From: Hyunsoonleella pacifica
Lineage (GTDB): Bacteria > Bacteroidota > Bacteroidia > Flavobacteriales > Flavobacteriaceae
DNA: 64,000 nucleotides
Direction: 5' to 3'
NCBI RefSeq assembly: GCF_004310335.1
Contig: NZ_SIRS01000005.1
Span: 124,001 to 188,000 of the forward strand
Shown here: positions 43,639 through 53,424 of the stretch, in pieces
Numbering within the stretch: position 1 is the stretch's first letter
How the letters are laid out: each line of letters begins with the position of its first letter
Notes under the pieces: generated by a model
The model's input: only the letters and a program-made list of their open reading frames with translations
What the model was told of the DNA's origin: nothing
The model's database searches: none
Program-made: the position numbers and the translations under genes

Positions 43639-43659
43639 TTAAGTAGACAAACTACTTAA
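43639..43659 (-). promoter_or_regulatory. Intercistronic stem-loop, gldK-gldL
   Basis: TTAAGTAG (43639-43646) and CTACTTAA (43652-43659) form perfect 8-base arms with an ACAAA loop, 43 bases after the gldK stop. No terminator T run follows on the minus strand. Confidence 0.5.
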
Positions 43660-43702
43660 GTAGGTTAAATTAATAGTTATTACTGATTTGATTTAATACG
43701 AT

Positions 43703-45073
43703 TTATTTCCCGTTGTTCGTTACGTTTGTCCCCATGTAATCTTGAACGGTTCTGAAACCTATATAACTTCTTGCAGAATCTGCATATTCGTAATCTCGTG
43801 AACTTACCTGTAAAAAGTAAGCTACATCTTTCCAAGATCCACCGCGGATAACTTTACGCGTATTATCCGGATCGTTAACGCTTGGATTTATTGTTGATGA
43901 GTATTCATAAGATGCTGGATCGTATGAAGCATTTACCCATTCTGAAACATTACCAGCCATGTTATATAAATTATAATCATTTGGCTCATAAGATTTTGCT
44001 TCTACTGTATATAATGCTTGATCTGCTGCGTAATCTCCACGTACTGGCTTAAAGTTTGCCATAAAACAACCTCTATCACTTTTTGTGTAAGGTCCTCCCC
44101 ATGGATAGGTTGCCGCTTGTAAACCACCTCTGGCAGCATATTCCCATTCTGCTTCTGATGGTAATCTAAATCTATTTACCATAGCAGCACCTTTTCTACT
44201 CTTTTGGTATGTATTTTTATTTATGGTTCTCCACTCACAAAATGCTTTTGCTTGCTTCCACGTAACTCCTACTACTGGATAATCGCCATAAGCTTCATGC
44301 CAGAAATAATCGTTATGCATGGGTTCGTTATATGAATATTGGAAATCTCTAATCCATACTGTTGTATCTGGATAAATTTCTACTTCTTCCTTTTTAATTA
44401 CCTTACTACGCTTTACGCCTCTGTTTCTAGCTGCTTCTTGGATATCCATATAGCTGTATTGGAACTTGAATTTTTTAACGTCCCAAGTACGTTGCCCATT
44501 ATAAGATTCTTCTAATGGTAAATACATAGTATCCATTACCTCTGCATAGTACTCATCTAAATACTCCTCAGTATCTAAAACTAAATCTATGTCTTTATTT
44601 ATTTTTCTACCTTCATATCCTGTAGGTCCCAATCCTGTATAATTCTCGTACATATACTTTTCGTATACAGACATATTTTCAGGATCTGCATCACTAAATG
44701 CATATTCTCCAATGGTACCTGCATCTGCTTGAGTTAAACCTACATCATCAGCTAGGATTGCTAATTTCATTCTAAGAATAGAATCTCTTACCCAATGTAC
44801 AAACTGGCGATACTCACTATTTGTAATTTCGGTTGCATCCATATAAAAGGCTCTAACTGTTACTGTTTTACCTGGAGCATCATTTACCCCAGCAAGATCG
44901 TCATCAGCTTTACCCATTATAAATGCACCACCTGGAACAAGCTCCATACCATAAGGCTTTTCTGGATGCCACTTTTTTCCTTGAACTCCTACTAGCTCTC
45001 CTCTATCTTTAGAGCCACAACTAGCTAGCAATGTCAATACTGCGGTTAATAAAATAAACTTCTTCATATTCAT
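43703..45073 (-). CDS. gldK: Gliding motility lipoprotein GldK (type IX secretion)
   Basis: Outer-membrane-associated lipoprotein forming a periplasmic ring with GldN. The 456-residue protein has a lipobox (LLASC, Cys19) and a formylglycine-generating-enzyme-like (SUMF1) domain: PGGAFIMG at ~47-54, TEITNSEYRQF at ~81-91, WPxEAEWEYAARGG-like RLPSEAEWEYAARGG near 303 and RGGSW near 412. The fold is kept but GldK is not an enzyme in the known system. First gene of the gldKLMN operon. Confidence 0.95.
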   Translation of the reverse strand: MNMKKFILLTAVLTLLASCGSKDRGELVGVQGKKWHPEKPYGMELVPGGAFIMGKADDDLAGVNDAPGKTVTVRAFYMDATEITNSEYRQFVHWVRDSILRMKLAILADDVGLTQADAGTIGEYAFSDADPENMSVYEKYMYENYTGLGPTGYEGRKINKDIDLVLDTEEYLDEYYAEVMDTMYLPLEESYNGQRTWDVKKFKFQYSYMDIQEAARNRGVKRSKVIKKEEVEIYPDTTVWIRDFQYSYNEPMHNDYFWHEAYGDYPVVGVTWKQAKAFCEWRTINKNTYQKSRKGAAMVNRFRLPSEAEWEYAARGGLQAATYPWGGPYTKSDRGCFMANFKPVRGDYAADQALYTVEAKSYEPNDYNLYNMAGNVSEWVNASYDPASYEYSSTINPSVNDPDNTRKVIRGGSWKDVAYFLQVSSRDYEYADSARSYIGFRTVQDYMGTNVTNNGK

Positions 45074-45227
45074 AGAAAACTGGAGGTTAATTATTATAGC
45101 TTCAATTTTGAGAGCGTAAACATATTTATATATTTCCTAAAAAACAACTTTTTATCTAAAAAAATAACATTTCATCGTGAAAATTCAGCATTTCAACGAT
45201 GAAATTGACCTTTTGACCATGGTTTGT

Positions 45228-46397
45228 CTATAACACAGAATTCTTCTGAAATGCTTTAAACCAGCGGTTTGGCACTATATCGTTACATGCATCTAAGTAA
45301 TCTTGATGCGTGCATGGTAATAACGTATGTCTTTTCAATTTATTATTTACTTCGGCTAAAAAAGGAATCTCAACCCACCAACGTCCTGTTTTTGTGCTCT
45401 TATAAAACACCAACTCGTGAGATTCTACCATAGTGTAGAATTTTTGATAGCTTCTTTCATCTGCAAAATCATCATCCATTACTCTACAATTAACACCTTC
45501 GATAAAATACCATATAATTTGTGCTATAAGCATTGATGTAATTTCGTCGTTATTTGATGACTTATACTCATATATCCCAAAAGAGCTTACTTTATTACTT
45601 ATTCCTGCATATCTAGATATTGCACAAATCTCTTTCCCATCTAATCCATTAGGAGAATACTTTTGCTTTAAACTTACTTCTGCTCCCTTTACTGCTTTTA
45701 AATCAATACTAACTAAATTAGCATCTCTTAGTACGGGTTCTACAATAGTTATATCTTTATTAACTTCCCCTAAGCGGTAAGATTCAAAATATAAACGCTC
45801 CATTAAATCTATTTCTTCTTGCGAATTAAAATAGGTTTGGTAGCCTATATTTGAGTAGTTAAATAAGTTGTAAGGTTCGTCTAGTATAATTTTCCCAACG
45901 TAACTATTATTTTTTATGGGTTTTGCTGAGTCTCCTAAATCGAACTTACAATCTACATTTACCAAATTTACCATAGGCATCAATGCATCATAAGCACGAT
46001 AATTCGCATATGTTAAGTCTTGACTGCCTCCTAATAAAACAGGAATTATATTTTTTTTAATGAGAATCTCAATGGTTTCTCTTAGTGCAAAGTATGTATC
46101 CTCTACACTCTCTCCTGCATTAATATCGCCTAAATCTGCTATAGTAGTATTCCAACTACCAGGAAATAAAGCGTAAAGTGATTTTCTAATTTCGTCTAAT
46201 TGAAATATCTCGCCAATATAATCTGCATCATTTCTATTTTCAATGACTCCTAATAAAGCAATTTGGACGCCATCTAGTTCTGGGATGCCATTTTGGCTAG
46301 AGTGTATCTGAAGTTTTCTTCCCAGAGCTTGCATCGACAGAAGTTCATTATGAGCTAAAACTTTGTCTGATACCGGGGAAAGAAAATTAAAATTCAT
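45228..46397 (-). CDS. Ureohydrolase-fold (formimidoylglutamase-like) protein lacking metal ligands
   Basis: A 389-residue member of the arginase/formimidoylglutamase superfamily, located, as in many flavobacteria, between topA and gldK. The three metal-binding motifs are altered: GGDHS reads GGSQD (123-127), DAHFD reads DCKFD (149-153) and the SxDxD motif reads SIDLK (near 229). Without these histidines and aspartates it is unlikely to hold the binuclear manganese site, so an amidino-hydrolase activity is doubtful. The conserved position suggests a different, perhaps structural, role. It ends 154 bases before gldK. Confidence 0.82.
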   Translation of the reverse strand: MNFNFLSPVSDKVLAHNELLSMQALGRKLQIHSSQNGIPELDGVQIALLGVIENRNDADYIGEIFQLDEIRKSLYALFPGSWNTTIADLGDINAGESVEDTYFALRETIEILIKKNIIPVLLGGSQDLTYANYRAYDALMPMVNLVNVDCKFDLGDSAKPIKNNSYVGKIILDEPYNLFNYSNIGYQTYFNSQEEIDLMERLYFESYRLGEVNKDITIVEPVLRDANLVSIDLKAVKGAEVSLKQKYSPNGLDGKEICAISRYAGISNKVSSFGIYEYKSSNNDEITSMLIAQIIWYFIEGVNCRVMDDDFADERSYQKFYTMVESHELVFYKSTKTGRWWVEIPFLAEVNNKLKRHTLLPCTHQDYLDACNDIVPNRWFKAFQKNSVL

Positions 46398-46410
46398 GTT
46401 TTATGTACTT

Positions 46411-48912
46411 TTATTTTTTTGCTGCAGTTTTCTTTTTAGTAGTGCGTTTTTTAGTTGCTTTTTTCTTAGGAGCTTTTGTTTCAATATGTGCTTTTGCTTC
46501 TTCTAAAGTCATATCGGTCACATCTACCGTTTTTGGCAACTCTACTTTTATTTTACCTTTTATAACATTGTGACGTCCCCATCTTGCTTTTTCTACACGA
46601 ATGCCTTCATCTTCCCAATGGTGGATAAGCTTATCTTTTTCTTTTTGAATCTTATCTTCAATCAATTCTACTATATCAGTATCAGATAAGTTATCCCAAT
46701 CGTACTTCTTATTTACATTAATAAACATATTGTTCCATTTTATAAATGGGCCAAAACGTCCTTTACCTTTTTGCACGGGTAAATCTTGATACATATATAT
46801 AGGCGCATCAGCTTTTTGTTTTTCTTTAATTAAAACAATAGCATCTTCCAACTCTACACTTAAAGGGTCTTGCCCTTTTGGTAACGACACAAATGACTTA
46901 CCAAATTTTACATACGGTCCATAACGCCCATTATTAACCACTACTTCTTCTCCTTCATAAGTTCCTAAATCTTTTGGCAACTGGAATAAATCCATGGCCT
47001 CTTCAAAAGTAATCGTATTTAATTGTTGCTCTGGGCTTAAACTTGCGAACAATGGTTTTTCTTCATCATCTACAGTACCAACTTGTACCATAGGACCAAA
47101 CTTACCTAAACGTACACTTACTTGTCTTCCTGTTTTAGGATCAGTTCCTAAAATACGTTCTCCAGATTCTCTATCAGCATTTTCTTTTACATCTTCAACT
47201 ACTGGATGAAACTTCTTGTAAAACGATTGCATCATTTCTGTCCAATCCTCTTTACCTTCGGCTATTTCATCAAAATCTTCTTCAACTTTTGCTGTAAAAT
47301 TATAATCTAAAATAGCTTCAAAATGATTTACTAAGAAGTCTGTTACAATCATTCCTATATCAGTTGGCACTAATTTACCTTTATCAGAACCTACTTTTTC
47401 TGTTAATGTCTTATCTGTAACTGTTCCCTCTTGAAGCTTTAGTTGTGTATACTCTCGTTCTATACCTTCAACAGTTCCTTTTTCAACATAGTTTCTATTT
47501 TGAATTGTTGAAATAGTTGGCGCGTAAGTTGATGGACGCCCAATACCTAACTCTTCTAATTTTTTAACCAAAGAGGCTTCGGTATATCTTGCTGGCGGTC
47601 TTGTGTAACGTTCTGTTGCTGAAATAAAACTATTTAATAAGGCTTCATTTACTTTTAGAGCAGGTAACATCCCTTCTTGTTCAACATTTTCATCATCAGT
47701 ACCTTCCAAATACACTTTTAAAAACCCATCAAATTTGATAACCTCTCCATTTGCGGTAAAGGTTTCGTTATGTGTAGATGCATCAATTTTAACATTAGTA
47801 CGCTCTAATTGAGCATCACTCATTTGAGAAGCAATTGCGCGTTTCCAAATTAAATCATATAAACGGGCCTGATCTCTATCTATATTTACCGAATGTCTTG
47901 AAAAATCTGTAGGACGAATAGCTTCGTGAGCTTCTTGCGCACCTTTAGATTTTCCTTTATAATTTCGAGGATTACTATAATTGTCGCCATAAGCCTTCTC
48001 AATTTCAGCTTGTGCGCCTTGTCTCGCTTCATCTGATAAGTTTACACTATCAGTTCTCATATAAGTAATTAAACCTGCTTCATATAGGCGTTGTGCCATA
48101 GTCATGGTTTTACTTACTGAAAAATATAATTTACGTGATGCTTCCTGTTGAAGCGTTGATGTTGTAAATGGTGCTGCAGGCGATTTTTTAGCTGGTTTCT
48201 TTTGAAGATCTGCAACTTTAAAATCTGCTGAAGCATTATTTTGTAAAAACTGATACGCTTCTTCTTTAGTTTTAAAGTTTTTAGGAAGCTTTGCTTTAAA
48301 TGTTTGTCCATCTTCATTTGAAAACTCAGCGTCTATCCTAAATGAAGCTTCTGGTGTAAAACCTTGAATTTCACGTTCTTTTTCTACAATTAATCTTACA
48401 GAAACGGATTGTACTCTACCAGCAGATAGGCCTCCTTTTACTTTTCTCCAAAGAACAGGAGAAAGTTCATAGCCCACTATTCTATCTAATACTCTACGTG
48501 CTTGTTGCGCATCTACTAAATCATAGTCTATTCCTCGAGGATTTTCAATAGCTTTTTTTATCGCAGCTTTTGTTATCTCATGAAAAACAATGCGCTTTGT
48601 TTTTTCTTTATCTAATTTTAAAGTTTCTGCTAAATGCCATGCTATTGCTTCTCCTTCTCGATCTTCATCACTCGCTAACCAAACCATTTCAGCCTTTTTT
48701 GCAAGATCTTTTAGTTTCTTTACAACGTCCTTTTTATCTTTTGATACTTGATATTTTGGTTTAAAATCGCCATTTACATCAACACCTAGTTCTTTAGAAG
48801 GAAGGTCGGCAATATGTCCAAAACTAGATTCTACTTTGAAATCTTTACCTAAAAATTTTTCTATAGTTTTCGCCTTTGCAGGTGACTCTACTATTACTAA
48901 ATTCTTCGCCAT
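46411..48912 (-). CDS. topA: DNA topoisomerase I
   Basis: Type IA topoisomerase relaxing negative supercoils. The 833-residue protein has the N-terminal Toprim domain (IVESPAKAKTIEKFLG at 6-21, DEDREGEA near 82), the active-site Tyr in TYMRTDS near residue 285, and three C-terminal repeats with GxFGP/GRYGP/GRFGP turns (~585-735). It ends in a Lys-rich tail (~810-833), typical of Bacteroidota TopA. Four-cysteine zinc fingers are absent. It is the first gene of the run topA - ureohydrolase-like, 13 bases apart. Confidence 0.95.
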   Translation of the reverse strand: MAKNLVIVESPAKAKTIEKFLGKDFKVESSFGHIADLPSKELGVDVNGDFKPKYQVSKDKKDVVKKLKDLAKKAEMVWLASDEDREGEAIAWHLAETLKLDKEKTKRIVFHEITKAAIKKAIENPRGIDYDLVDAQQARRVLDRIVGYELSPVLWRKVKGGLSAGRVQSVSVRLIVEKEREIQGFTPEASFRIDAEFSNEDGQTFKAKLPKNFKTKEEAYQFLQNNASADFKVADLQKKPAKKSPAAPFTTSTLQQEASRKLYFSVSKTMTMAQRLYEAGLITYMRTDSVNLSDEARQGAQAEIEKAYGDNYSNPRNYKGKSKGAQEAHEAIRPTDFSRHSVNIDRDQARLYDLIWKRAIASQMSDAQLERTNVKIDASTHNETFTANGEVIKFDGFLKVYLEGTDDENVEQEGMLPALKVNEALLNSFISATERYTRPPARYTEASLVKKLEELGIGRPSTYAPTISTIQNRNYVEKGTVEGIEREYTQLKLQEGTVTDKTLTEKVGSDKGKLVPTDIGMIVTDFLVNHFEAILDYNFTAKVEEDFDEIAEGKEDWTEMMQSFYKKFHPVVEDVKENADRESGERILGTDPKTGRQVSVRLGKFGPMVQVGTVDDEEKPLFASLSPEQQLNTITFEEAMDLFQLPKDLGTYEGEEVVVNNGRYGPYVKFGKSFVSLPKGQDPLSVELEDAIVLIKEKQKADAPIYMYQDLPVQKGKGRFGPFIKWNNMFINVNKKYDWDNLSDTDIVELIEDKIQKEKDKLIHHWEDEGIRVEKARWGRHNVIKGKIKVELPKTVDVTDMTLEEAKAHIETKAPKKKATKKRTTKKKTAAKK

Positions 48913-48931
48913 ACGTCATTTTTTGAAGCTA

Positions 48932-48939
48932 CAAATGTA
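48932..48939 (-). promoter_or_regulatory. Candidate -7 box of topA
   Basis: TACATTTG on the minus strand fits TAnnTTTG and lies 19 bases before the topA ATG at 48912. No clear -33 element was seen. Confidence 0.45.
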
Positions 48940-49022
48940 TATGAAAAAAAGTTTATCTGCCTAATTAATCGATATTTTACCTAATCTTAACACAAAAAAT
49001 AACACTCTATTTTTATGAATAC

Positions 49023-49943
49023 TTAAATACCAAAACCAAATACTAACATACCATAAATATGAGATTTTGATAATGGTGTTTCTTTAGAGTTATAGTTGAA
49101 TTCAATCTTATAAACCTGATTTCTAATTTTCAAGGCACTACCTACCACCATATTAAAAACATGATTTTCAGCAATTGACGTAAAAGGATCGTTATTTCTA
49201 AATGGACTCCCTTGTATTAACGTATTTAGTGCTACATATTTATAACCTCCACCAATAAAACCAAAAAATTCTTTTTTAAATGTTGCATCTAATGCTTGTA
49301 TTCGATAGGAATTTTGAAAGTCATTAAATTTTCCAAAAAACAAAAACACATTGTTTTGTAGATAAGTGTCTTTACTTCCCAAACTGAGACTGGCACGATT
49401 TTGAATATCCAAATTCTTAGATATCTGAAAATTATATATTTTTTTTATCTTGAAATTAAAGAGCCATTTAAAAGCTATTTCATCTTCCCAAGTAGGCTTT
49501 TCTATATTCAACAAACCATGAAATGCATTTTGCAATTTTCCTGCTAATGATGCTTCTCCTGTTATTCCTGATTCTAAAGCTAGAAATAAAGCTGAATTTG
49601 ATTTAATCTTACCCAACTCCAAGCTACCAAACAACCATCCTGCATAAGGACGATCAAAATCATTAGTATCAAAAGAAAAAAGGTTACTGGGGGTATATGT
49701 TTCGTTTCCTATTGATATATTGGTTTGCAATTTTTCATTTTTCGTCTTTTTGAATAAAATATTACTATTTACATTTTTCCTGTAGGTAATATGTAAACCA
49801 TTAGTATAGTACTTGTCTTGAAAAACAAACTTATCGTTGCTTATTCTTATTTCTATTTGCTGATCTTGAGATACTATAACATTACAACCTAATAGACCGA
49901 GGACTAAAAAACTCCAGATTTTTAAAATTTGTAGCGTATACAA
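49023..49943 (-). CDS. LpxR-like outer-membrane lipid A deacylase family protein
   Basis: A 306-residue beta-barrel protein. After a signal peptide (to ~25) it shows the LpxR signature ISNDKFVFQDKYYTNG (34-49), the DRPYAGWLFGS segment near 97 and a FHGLL histidine near 141, all matching LpxR, which removes 3'-acyl chains from lipid A. Asn36-Asp37 and the His are the positions used in catalysis, so activity is plausible. It is a separate minus-strand gene. Confidence 0.78.
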   Translation of the reverse strand: MYTLQILKIWSFLVLGLLGCNVIVSQDQQIEIRISNDKFVFQDKYYTNGLHITYRKNVNSNILFKKTKNEKLQTNISIGNETYTPSNLFSFDTNDFDRPYAGWLFGSLELGKIKSNSALFLALESGITGEASLAGKLQNAFHGLLNIEKPTWEDEIAFKWLFNFKIKKIYNFQISKNLDIQNRASLSLGSKDTYLQNNVFLFFGKFNDFQNSYRIQALDATFKKEFFGFIGGGYKYVALNTLIQGSPFRNNDPFTSIAENHVFNMVVGSALKIRNQVYKIEFNYNSKETPLSKSHIYGMLVFGFGI

Positions 49944-50020
49944 TTAAGTTATAATTAAATATTGATGTAAACATATAGTCGTATTATGACGTGATCATCT
50001 TACGATTTTAAATAACAATA

Positions 50021-50048
50021 AAAAGCTAAACTTGTAAGTTTAGCTTTT
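50021..50048 (-). terminator. Terminator after the tandem membrane-protein genes
   Basis: AAAAGCTAAACTT and AAGTTTAGCTTTT are perfect 13-base arms, giving a strong AT-rich hairpin with a T tract on either strand, 23 bases after the stop of the 50072-50836 gene. Confidence 0.85.
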
Positions 50049-50071
50049 TATTTTACTCGTGTATATTAAAA

Positions 50072-50836
50072 TTATTCTCCTGAACCTATTTGCTCGATTT
50101 CACTTTTGTCGTCAAAGCCAACAGATTCTTTATAAATCATATATAAAGGAATATAAGAAAAAGAAGAAGTAGCTATAATTCCAATAAAGCACATTAACAT
50201 ACCTACTAACCCCGCTAAAAAACCAGCCACTATCATTAGCCCAAAGGTTATCAACCATTTTTTATTCCCTAATTTAAATCCAGCTTTTACTATTTCTGAA
50301 ACAGACAAATCTGGGTTAAATGCATATATAACATTTATAATAGAAATAGGCACCACAGCATATATTATTGGAAAAAAACATAACATGTAAGAAATTATAA
50401 TAATTAAGAATGTTGCAGCTCCTACTTTAATTGTTTTTCCTAAATAAGGTCTTTTAAAAAAATATAGATAATCGTCATTGGCATTTTCATCAGCATCTTT
50501 ATGCTTACATATTCTAAAAAAAGCTGCTTTAAGACCAACACCTATTATCATTGCAAAAAATGAAAAAACAATCATCATGCCGTAGAATGGTAACATTACA
50601 GCAAAGTTTGGCTCCCCTCCATTATTGAATGATTCAGGATCCATAATACCCATTCCTATAAATGGCACATACATTAACAAATAAAACGGCAGCATAAATA
50701 ACATACTTAAAAGTAAAATTACTAACCCTTGCACCCAAACTTTTTTGAATAGCTCTATAGAATCACTAAAAATAGTTCCAAAATCTAACTCCTTAGCAGT
50801 TTCTATCTTGTCTAATAATATATCAATTGTATTCAT
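50072..50836 (-). CDS. Polytopic membrane protein, paralogue 2
   Basis: A 254-residue integral membrane protein with about six helices. It starts ILLDKIETAKELDFGTIFSDSIELFKKVW, nearly the same pattern as its neighbour at 50848-51621, and both end in a PLYMIYKESVGFDD-like segment, so they arose by tandem duplication. Flavobacterial proteins of this type are often labelled as beta-carotene monooxygenase without support. No catalytic motif is visible; the function is unknown. It starts 11 bases after its paralogue stops. Confidence 0.8.
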   Translation of the reverse strand: MNTIDILLDKIETAKELDFGTIFSDSIELFKKVWVQGLVILLLSMLFMLPFYLLMYVPFIGMGIMDPESFNNGGEPNFAVMLPFYGMMIVFSFFAMIIGVGLKAAFFRICKHKDADENANDDYLYFFKRPYLGKTIKVGAATFLIIIISYMLCFFPIIYAVVPISIINVIYAFNPDLSVSEIVKAGFKLGNKKWLITFGLMIVAGFLAGLVGMLMCFIGIIATSSFSYIPLYMIYKESVGFDDKSEIEQIGSGE

Positions 50837-50847
50837 CTTTTATTATT

Positions 50848-51621
50848 TTAAAATGAGTCTTCTCTTTGGTTTGTACCAATTAAATCAATTTCGTTACGGT
50901 TATCAAACCCTAACACTCCTTTATAGATTAAAAAAACTGGTAAATACATTATACTAACGGTAAGGACCACCCCTACTATGCAAGCTATCGCCCCAAGCAT
51001 TCCTAATATACCACACACAAACATGGATCCAAAACTAATTAACCACTTTTTATTACCTAATGCAAAGCTTAACTTAATAATTTCTGTTTCACTCAAATCT
51101 GGGTTATTAGCAAATATGATAGAAAAATAGGATAAAGGCACAAAAACATATATATAAGGAATTAATAACAGAGCCTGAGCTAATGCCTGTATTAGAGCGT
51201 ACACGATTCCTAGCATTAATGCCTTAGAAAAATATTCTTTTTTGAAATAATAAAAATAGTCATCATTGTAAGTTTCTCCCTGTACTTCTTGCTTACACAT
51301 TCTGTAGAATCCTGCCAACATTACAATCATTAATGTGCTAGCTAAAATAGTTTGTGGCAAGCCATACAGTGCACTTTGAGAATAAAATTTTGTTAAGCTA
51401 TCTATAGTTATGCCTTCCATTAGTATAGAAGGATCTACAGCCAGACCGATAGCTTGAAAAATAAAATTTAAGCATACACCAGCTATCGCTATAATTAATA
51501 TCACTAAAAACCCTTTTAACCAAACTTTCTTGAACAACTCTATGGCTTCATTTAAAATATCTCCAAAATTTAATTCTGGTGCATTTCTTATTTTATCTCT
51601 TAAAACTTCGTATGAATTCAT
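50848..51621 (-). CDS. Polytopic membrane protein, paralogue 1
   Basis: A 257-residue integral membrane protein with about six helices, same architecture as 50072-50836: amphipathic start (LRDKIRNAPELNFGDILNEAIELFKKVW), a central MCKQEVQGETYNDDYFYYFKK loop and a conserved NPDLSETEIIKLSFALGNKKWLI segment shared with the paralogue. Function unknown; likely an inner-membrane pair acting together. Confidence 0.8.
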   Translation of the reverse strand: MNSYEVLRDKIRNAPELNFGDILNEAIELFKKVWLKGFLVILIIAIAGVCLNFIFQAIGLAVDPSILMEGITIDSLTKFYSQSALYGLPQTILASTLMIVMLAGFYRMCKQEVQGETYNDDYFYYFKKEYFSKALMLGIVYALIQALAQALLLIPYIYVFVPLSYFSIIFANNPDLSETEIIKLSFALGNKKWLISFGSMFVCGILGMLGAIACIVGVVLTVSIMYLPVFLIYKGVLGFDNRNEIDLIGTNQREDSF

Positions 51622-51666
51622 TTAAACAAGTGATTTATTATAGATATCTTTATACAATTATAAACA

Positions 51667-51693
51667 AAAAAATCTGCCCGAGAGCAGATTTTT
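51667..51693 (-). terminator. Terminator of the LVIVD/lipoprotein cluster
   Basis: AAATCTGC and GCAGATTT pair around CCGAGA, with a T run on the minus strand, 21 bases after the stop of the LVIVD gene. Confidence 0.85.
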
Positions 51694-51713
51694 CCAACAA
51701 CATCAGTTTTAGT

Positions 51714-52943
51714 TTAGTTTAGCGAATAAGCACTAATAAGCGCCACGTTGTTGACTTTATATTCATATTGATATAGTGTATTCTCACCAATCATTATTAA
51801 ACTATTTTCTAAAGGAATTACATCTTTGGCTTGGGCTTCTTCAAGTGTGTTAACCAAATCTAAATCTACAGGAGTATTTCGTTTAAATAATTTTAAACCA
51901 GCTGTTCCATCGCATACATAAAGTATATCATCTTTTATCCCAAGTCCATACGGATTTTCTAATATGTAACGTTTAGCTAAAGTAGGATTAGATTTGTCTG
52001 ATATATCTATAACTTCAAGTACACTTTCCTGTTGTCCACATAAATTACCTCCTCTCAAAGTTAAATATGCATAATTACCGTCAACTACAACCGGGTCGCA
52101 TCCCTCCCAATGCACAAACTCTGAAACATATTCTGGTGTAGATGGAGTTTTTAAATCATAAATATACATCCCTTGAGTGCTCCCTAAATACAAATAACCA
52201 TCAGCAGCAAACATGGTCTCAATATTCCACCCTGCACTTTGCGTAGCCTCTAACACAGGATTTGATAAATTTTGAATATTGAAAATAGACATGCTGTATT
52301 GTCCGACAGTATACAAATAGTTATTTACTATTTGAAATCTTGCTAAAGACCCACCTTTACCAACCGCTGCTTCTGCAGATGTATTACTGAAAGCGATATC
52401 GTCAATTAATACTCGATCAAAATCTTCTCTTCGTTCCTGTTTTAGATTCCAACCTACGATAACTTGAGTTTCATAATTAAAACCCTCAAAATCAGAAAAC
52501 TCAGCTTCTTCAGGAATTTGATAATTATATATTTCAAATACATCTTCTAAACGCTCCACTTGTTTTACATCATTAATATTAGAAATATCGAACACTACTA
52601 AATCTGTAGCACTATCAGCATATAGATAATCGTTTTTTACAGAAATATCTTCATTACCAGGGATTTCAATATAATTTAATGGTTGGGGAGATACAGGGTT
52701 AGAATTATCAATAATATGTACACCTCTATCAGTATCACTTACAAAAATATAATTACCGTAAGTGTATATCTTTCCAGGTTCAGCAATAGGTTGAGGCGCT
52801 TTGATTTTAACTGATTTACGAAAATCAGATTTACTCATAACTTCTGGTGTTGCAACCAGTACCAGATCAGAATTACTATCGTTATCACAAGAAAAAAATG
52901 TAACAATTAGTAATAGGTTTAAAAAAAATGTAGTTGATTTCAC
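51714..52943 (-). CDS. LVIVD-repeat lipoprotein
   Basis: A 409-residue surface or periplasmic lipoprotein; the lipobox is FFSC with Cys19, followed by Asp/Asn-rich DNDSNSD. The body is a beta-propeller of LVIVD repeats (for example VHIIDNSNPVSPQ near 79, LVVFDISNINDVK near 115, LEVIDISDKSNPT near 305). Such propellers bind proteins or ligands at the cell surface; the specific partner is unknown. It is the last gene of a three-gene lipoprotein cluster with 52976-53410 and 53425-54123. Confidence 0.82.
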   Translation of the reverse strand: MKSTTFFLNLLLIVTFFSCDNDSNSDLVLVATPEVMSKSDFRKSVKIKAPQPIAEPGKIYTYGNYIFVSDTDRGVHIIDNSNPVSPQPLNYIEIPGNEDISVKNDYLYADSATDLVVFDISNINDVKQVERLEDVFEIYNYQIPEEAEFSDFEGFNYETQVIVGWNLKQERREDFDRVLIDDIAFSNTSAEAAVGKGGSLARFQIVNNYLYTVGQYSMSIFNIQNLSNPVLEATQSAGWNIETMFAADGYLYLGSTQGMYIYDLKTPSTPEYVSEFVHWEGCDPVVVDGNYAYLTLRGGNLCGQQESVLEVIDISDKSNPTLAKRYILENPYGLGIKDDILYVCDGTAGLKLFKRNTPVDLDLVNTLEEAQAKDVIPLENSLIMIGENTLYQYEYKVNNVALISAYSLN

Positions 52944-52975
52944 AGTTTATAGTTTGTTTATAGCTTAGTTAAAGT

Positions 52976-53410
52976 TTAGTATGAATAGTTTACAGATGTT
53001 TCCCAACCATCAAGATTCAAAATAATTTCATTACTCCCGCTAATTTGCAACGGCTCTAGATTAAAAGAAATTGTACGTTCAAAAAAGGCAGTACATACCT
53101 CAGCATTAAGGAATTCAAATTTCAAAAAACGTTGTTCAGGAGAAGATTCAGCAACAGCTCCAGAATCTACCAAAGCAAAAGACCAAGAATTACCATCGCA
53201 ACCTGATGCTCCTATTGAAATACTTAAACAATCTCCATCAATACTAACATCTGTAAACTGGAAACTATCAGATTGAATAGTATCATAAGCCGTATTATCT
53301 ATTACAACTATATCATCACATAAATTATCAATATCATCAACAATATCGTCATCACATTGTGTGCTCAAAAAACAGCACATTACAAAAACTAGGAAACTTA
53401 TTTTTTTCAT
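52976..53410 (-). CDS. Small lipoprotein, 144 aa
   Basis: No family recognised. The lipobox LSTQC (Cys19) is followed by an Asp-rich linker, the +2 acidic pattern seen in surface-exposed Bacteroidota lipoproteins. The rest is beta-rich with a SGCDGNSW loop and two cysteines that may pair. It sits 32 bases before the LVIVD gene and 14 bases after the 232-residue gene. Confidence 0.75.
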   Translation of the reverse strand: MKKISFLVFVMCCFLSTQCDDDIVDDIDNLCDDIVVIDNTAYDTIQSDSFQFTDVSIDGDCLSISIGASGCDGNSWSFALVDSGAVAESSPEQRFLKFEFLNAEVCTAFFERTISFNLEPLQISGSNEIILNLDGWETSVNYSY

Positions 53411-53424
53411 TTTTAAAGATTTAG

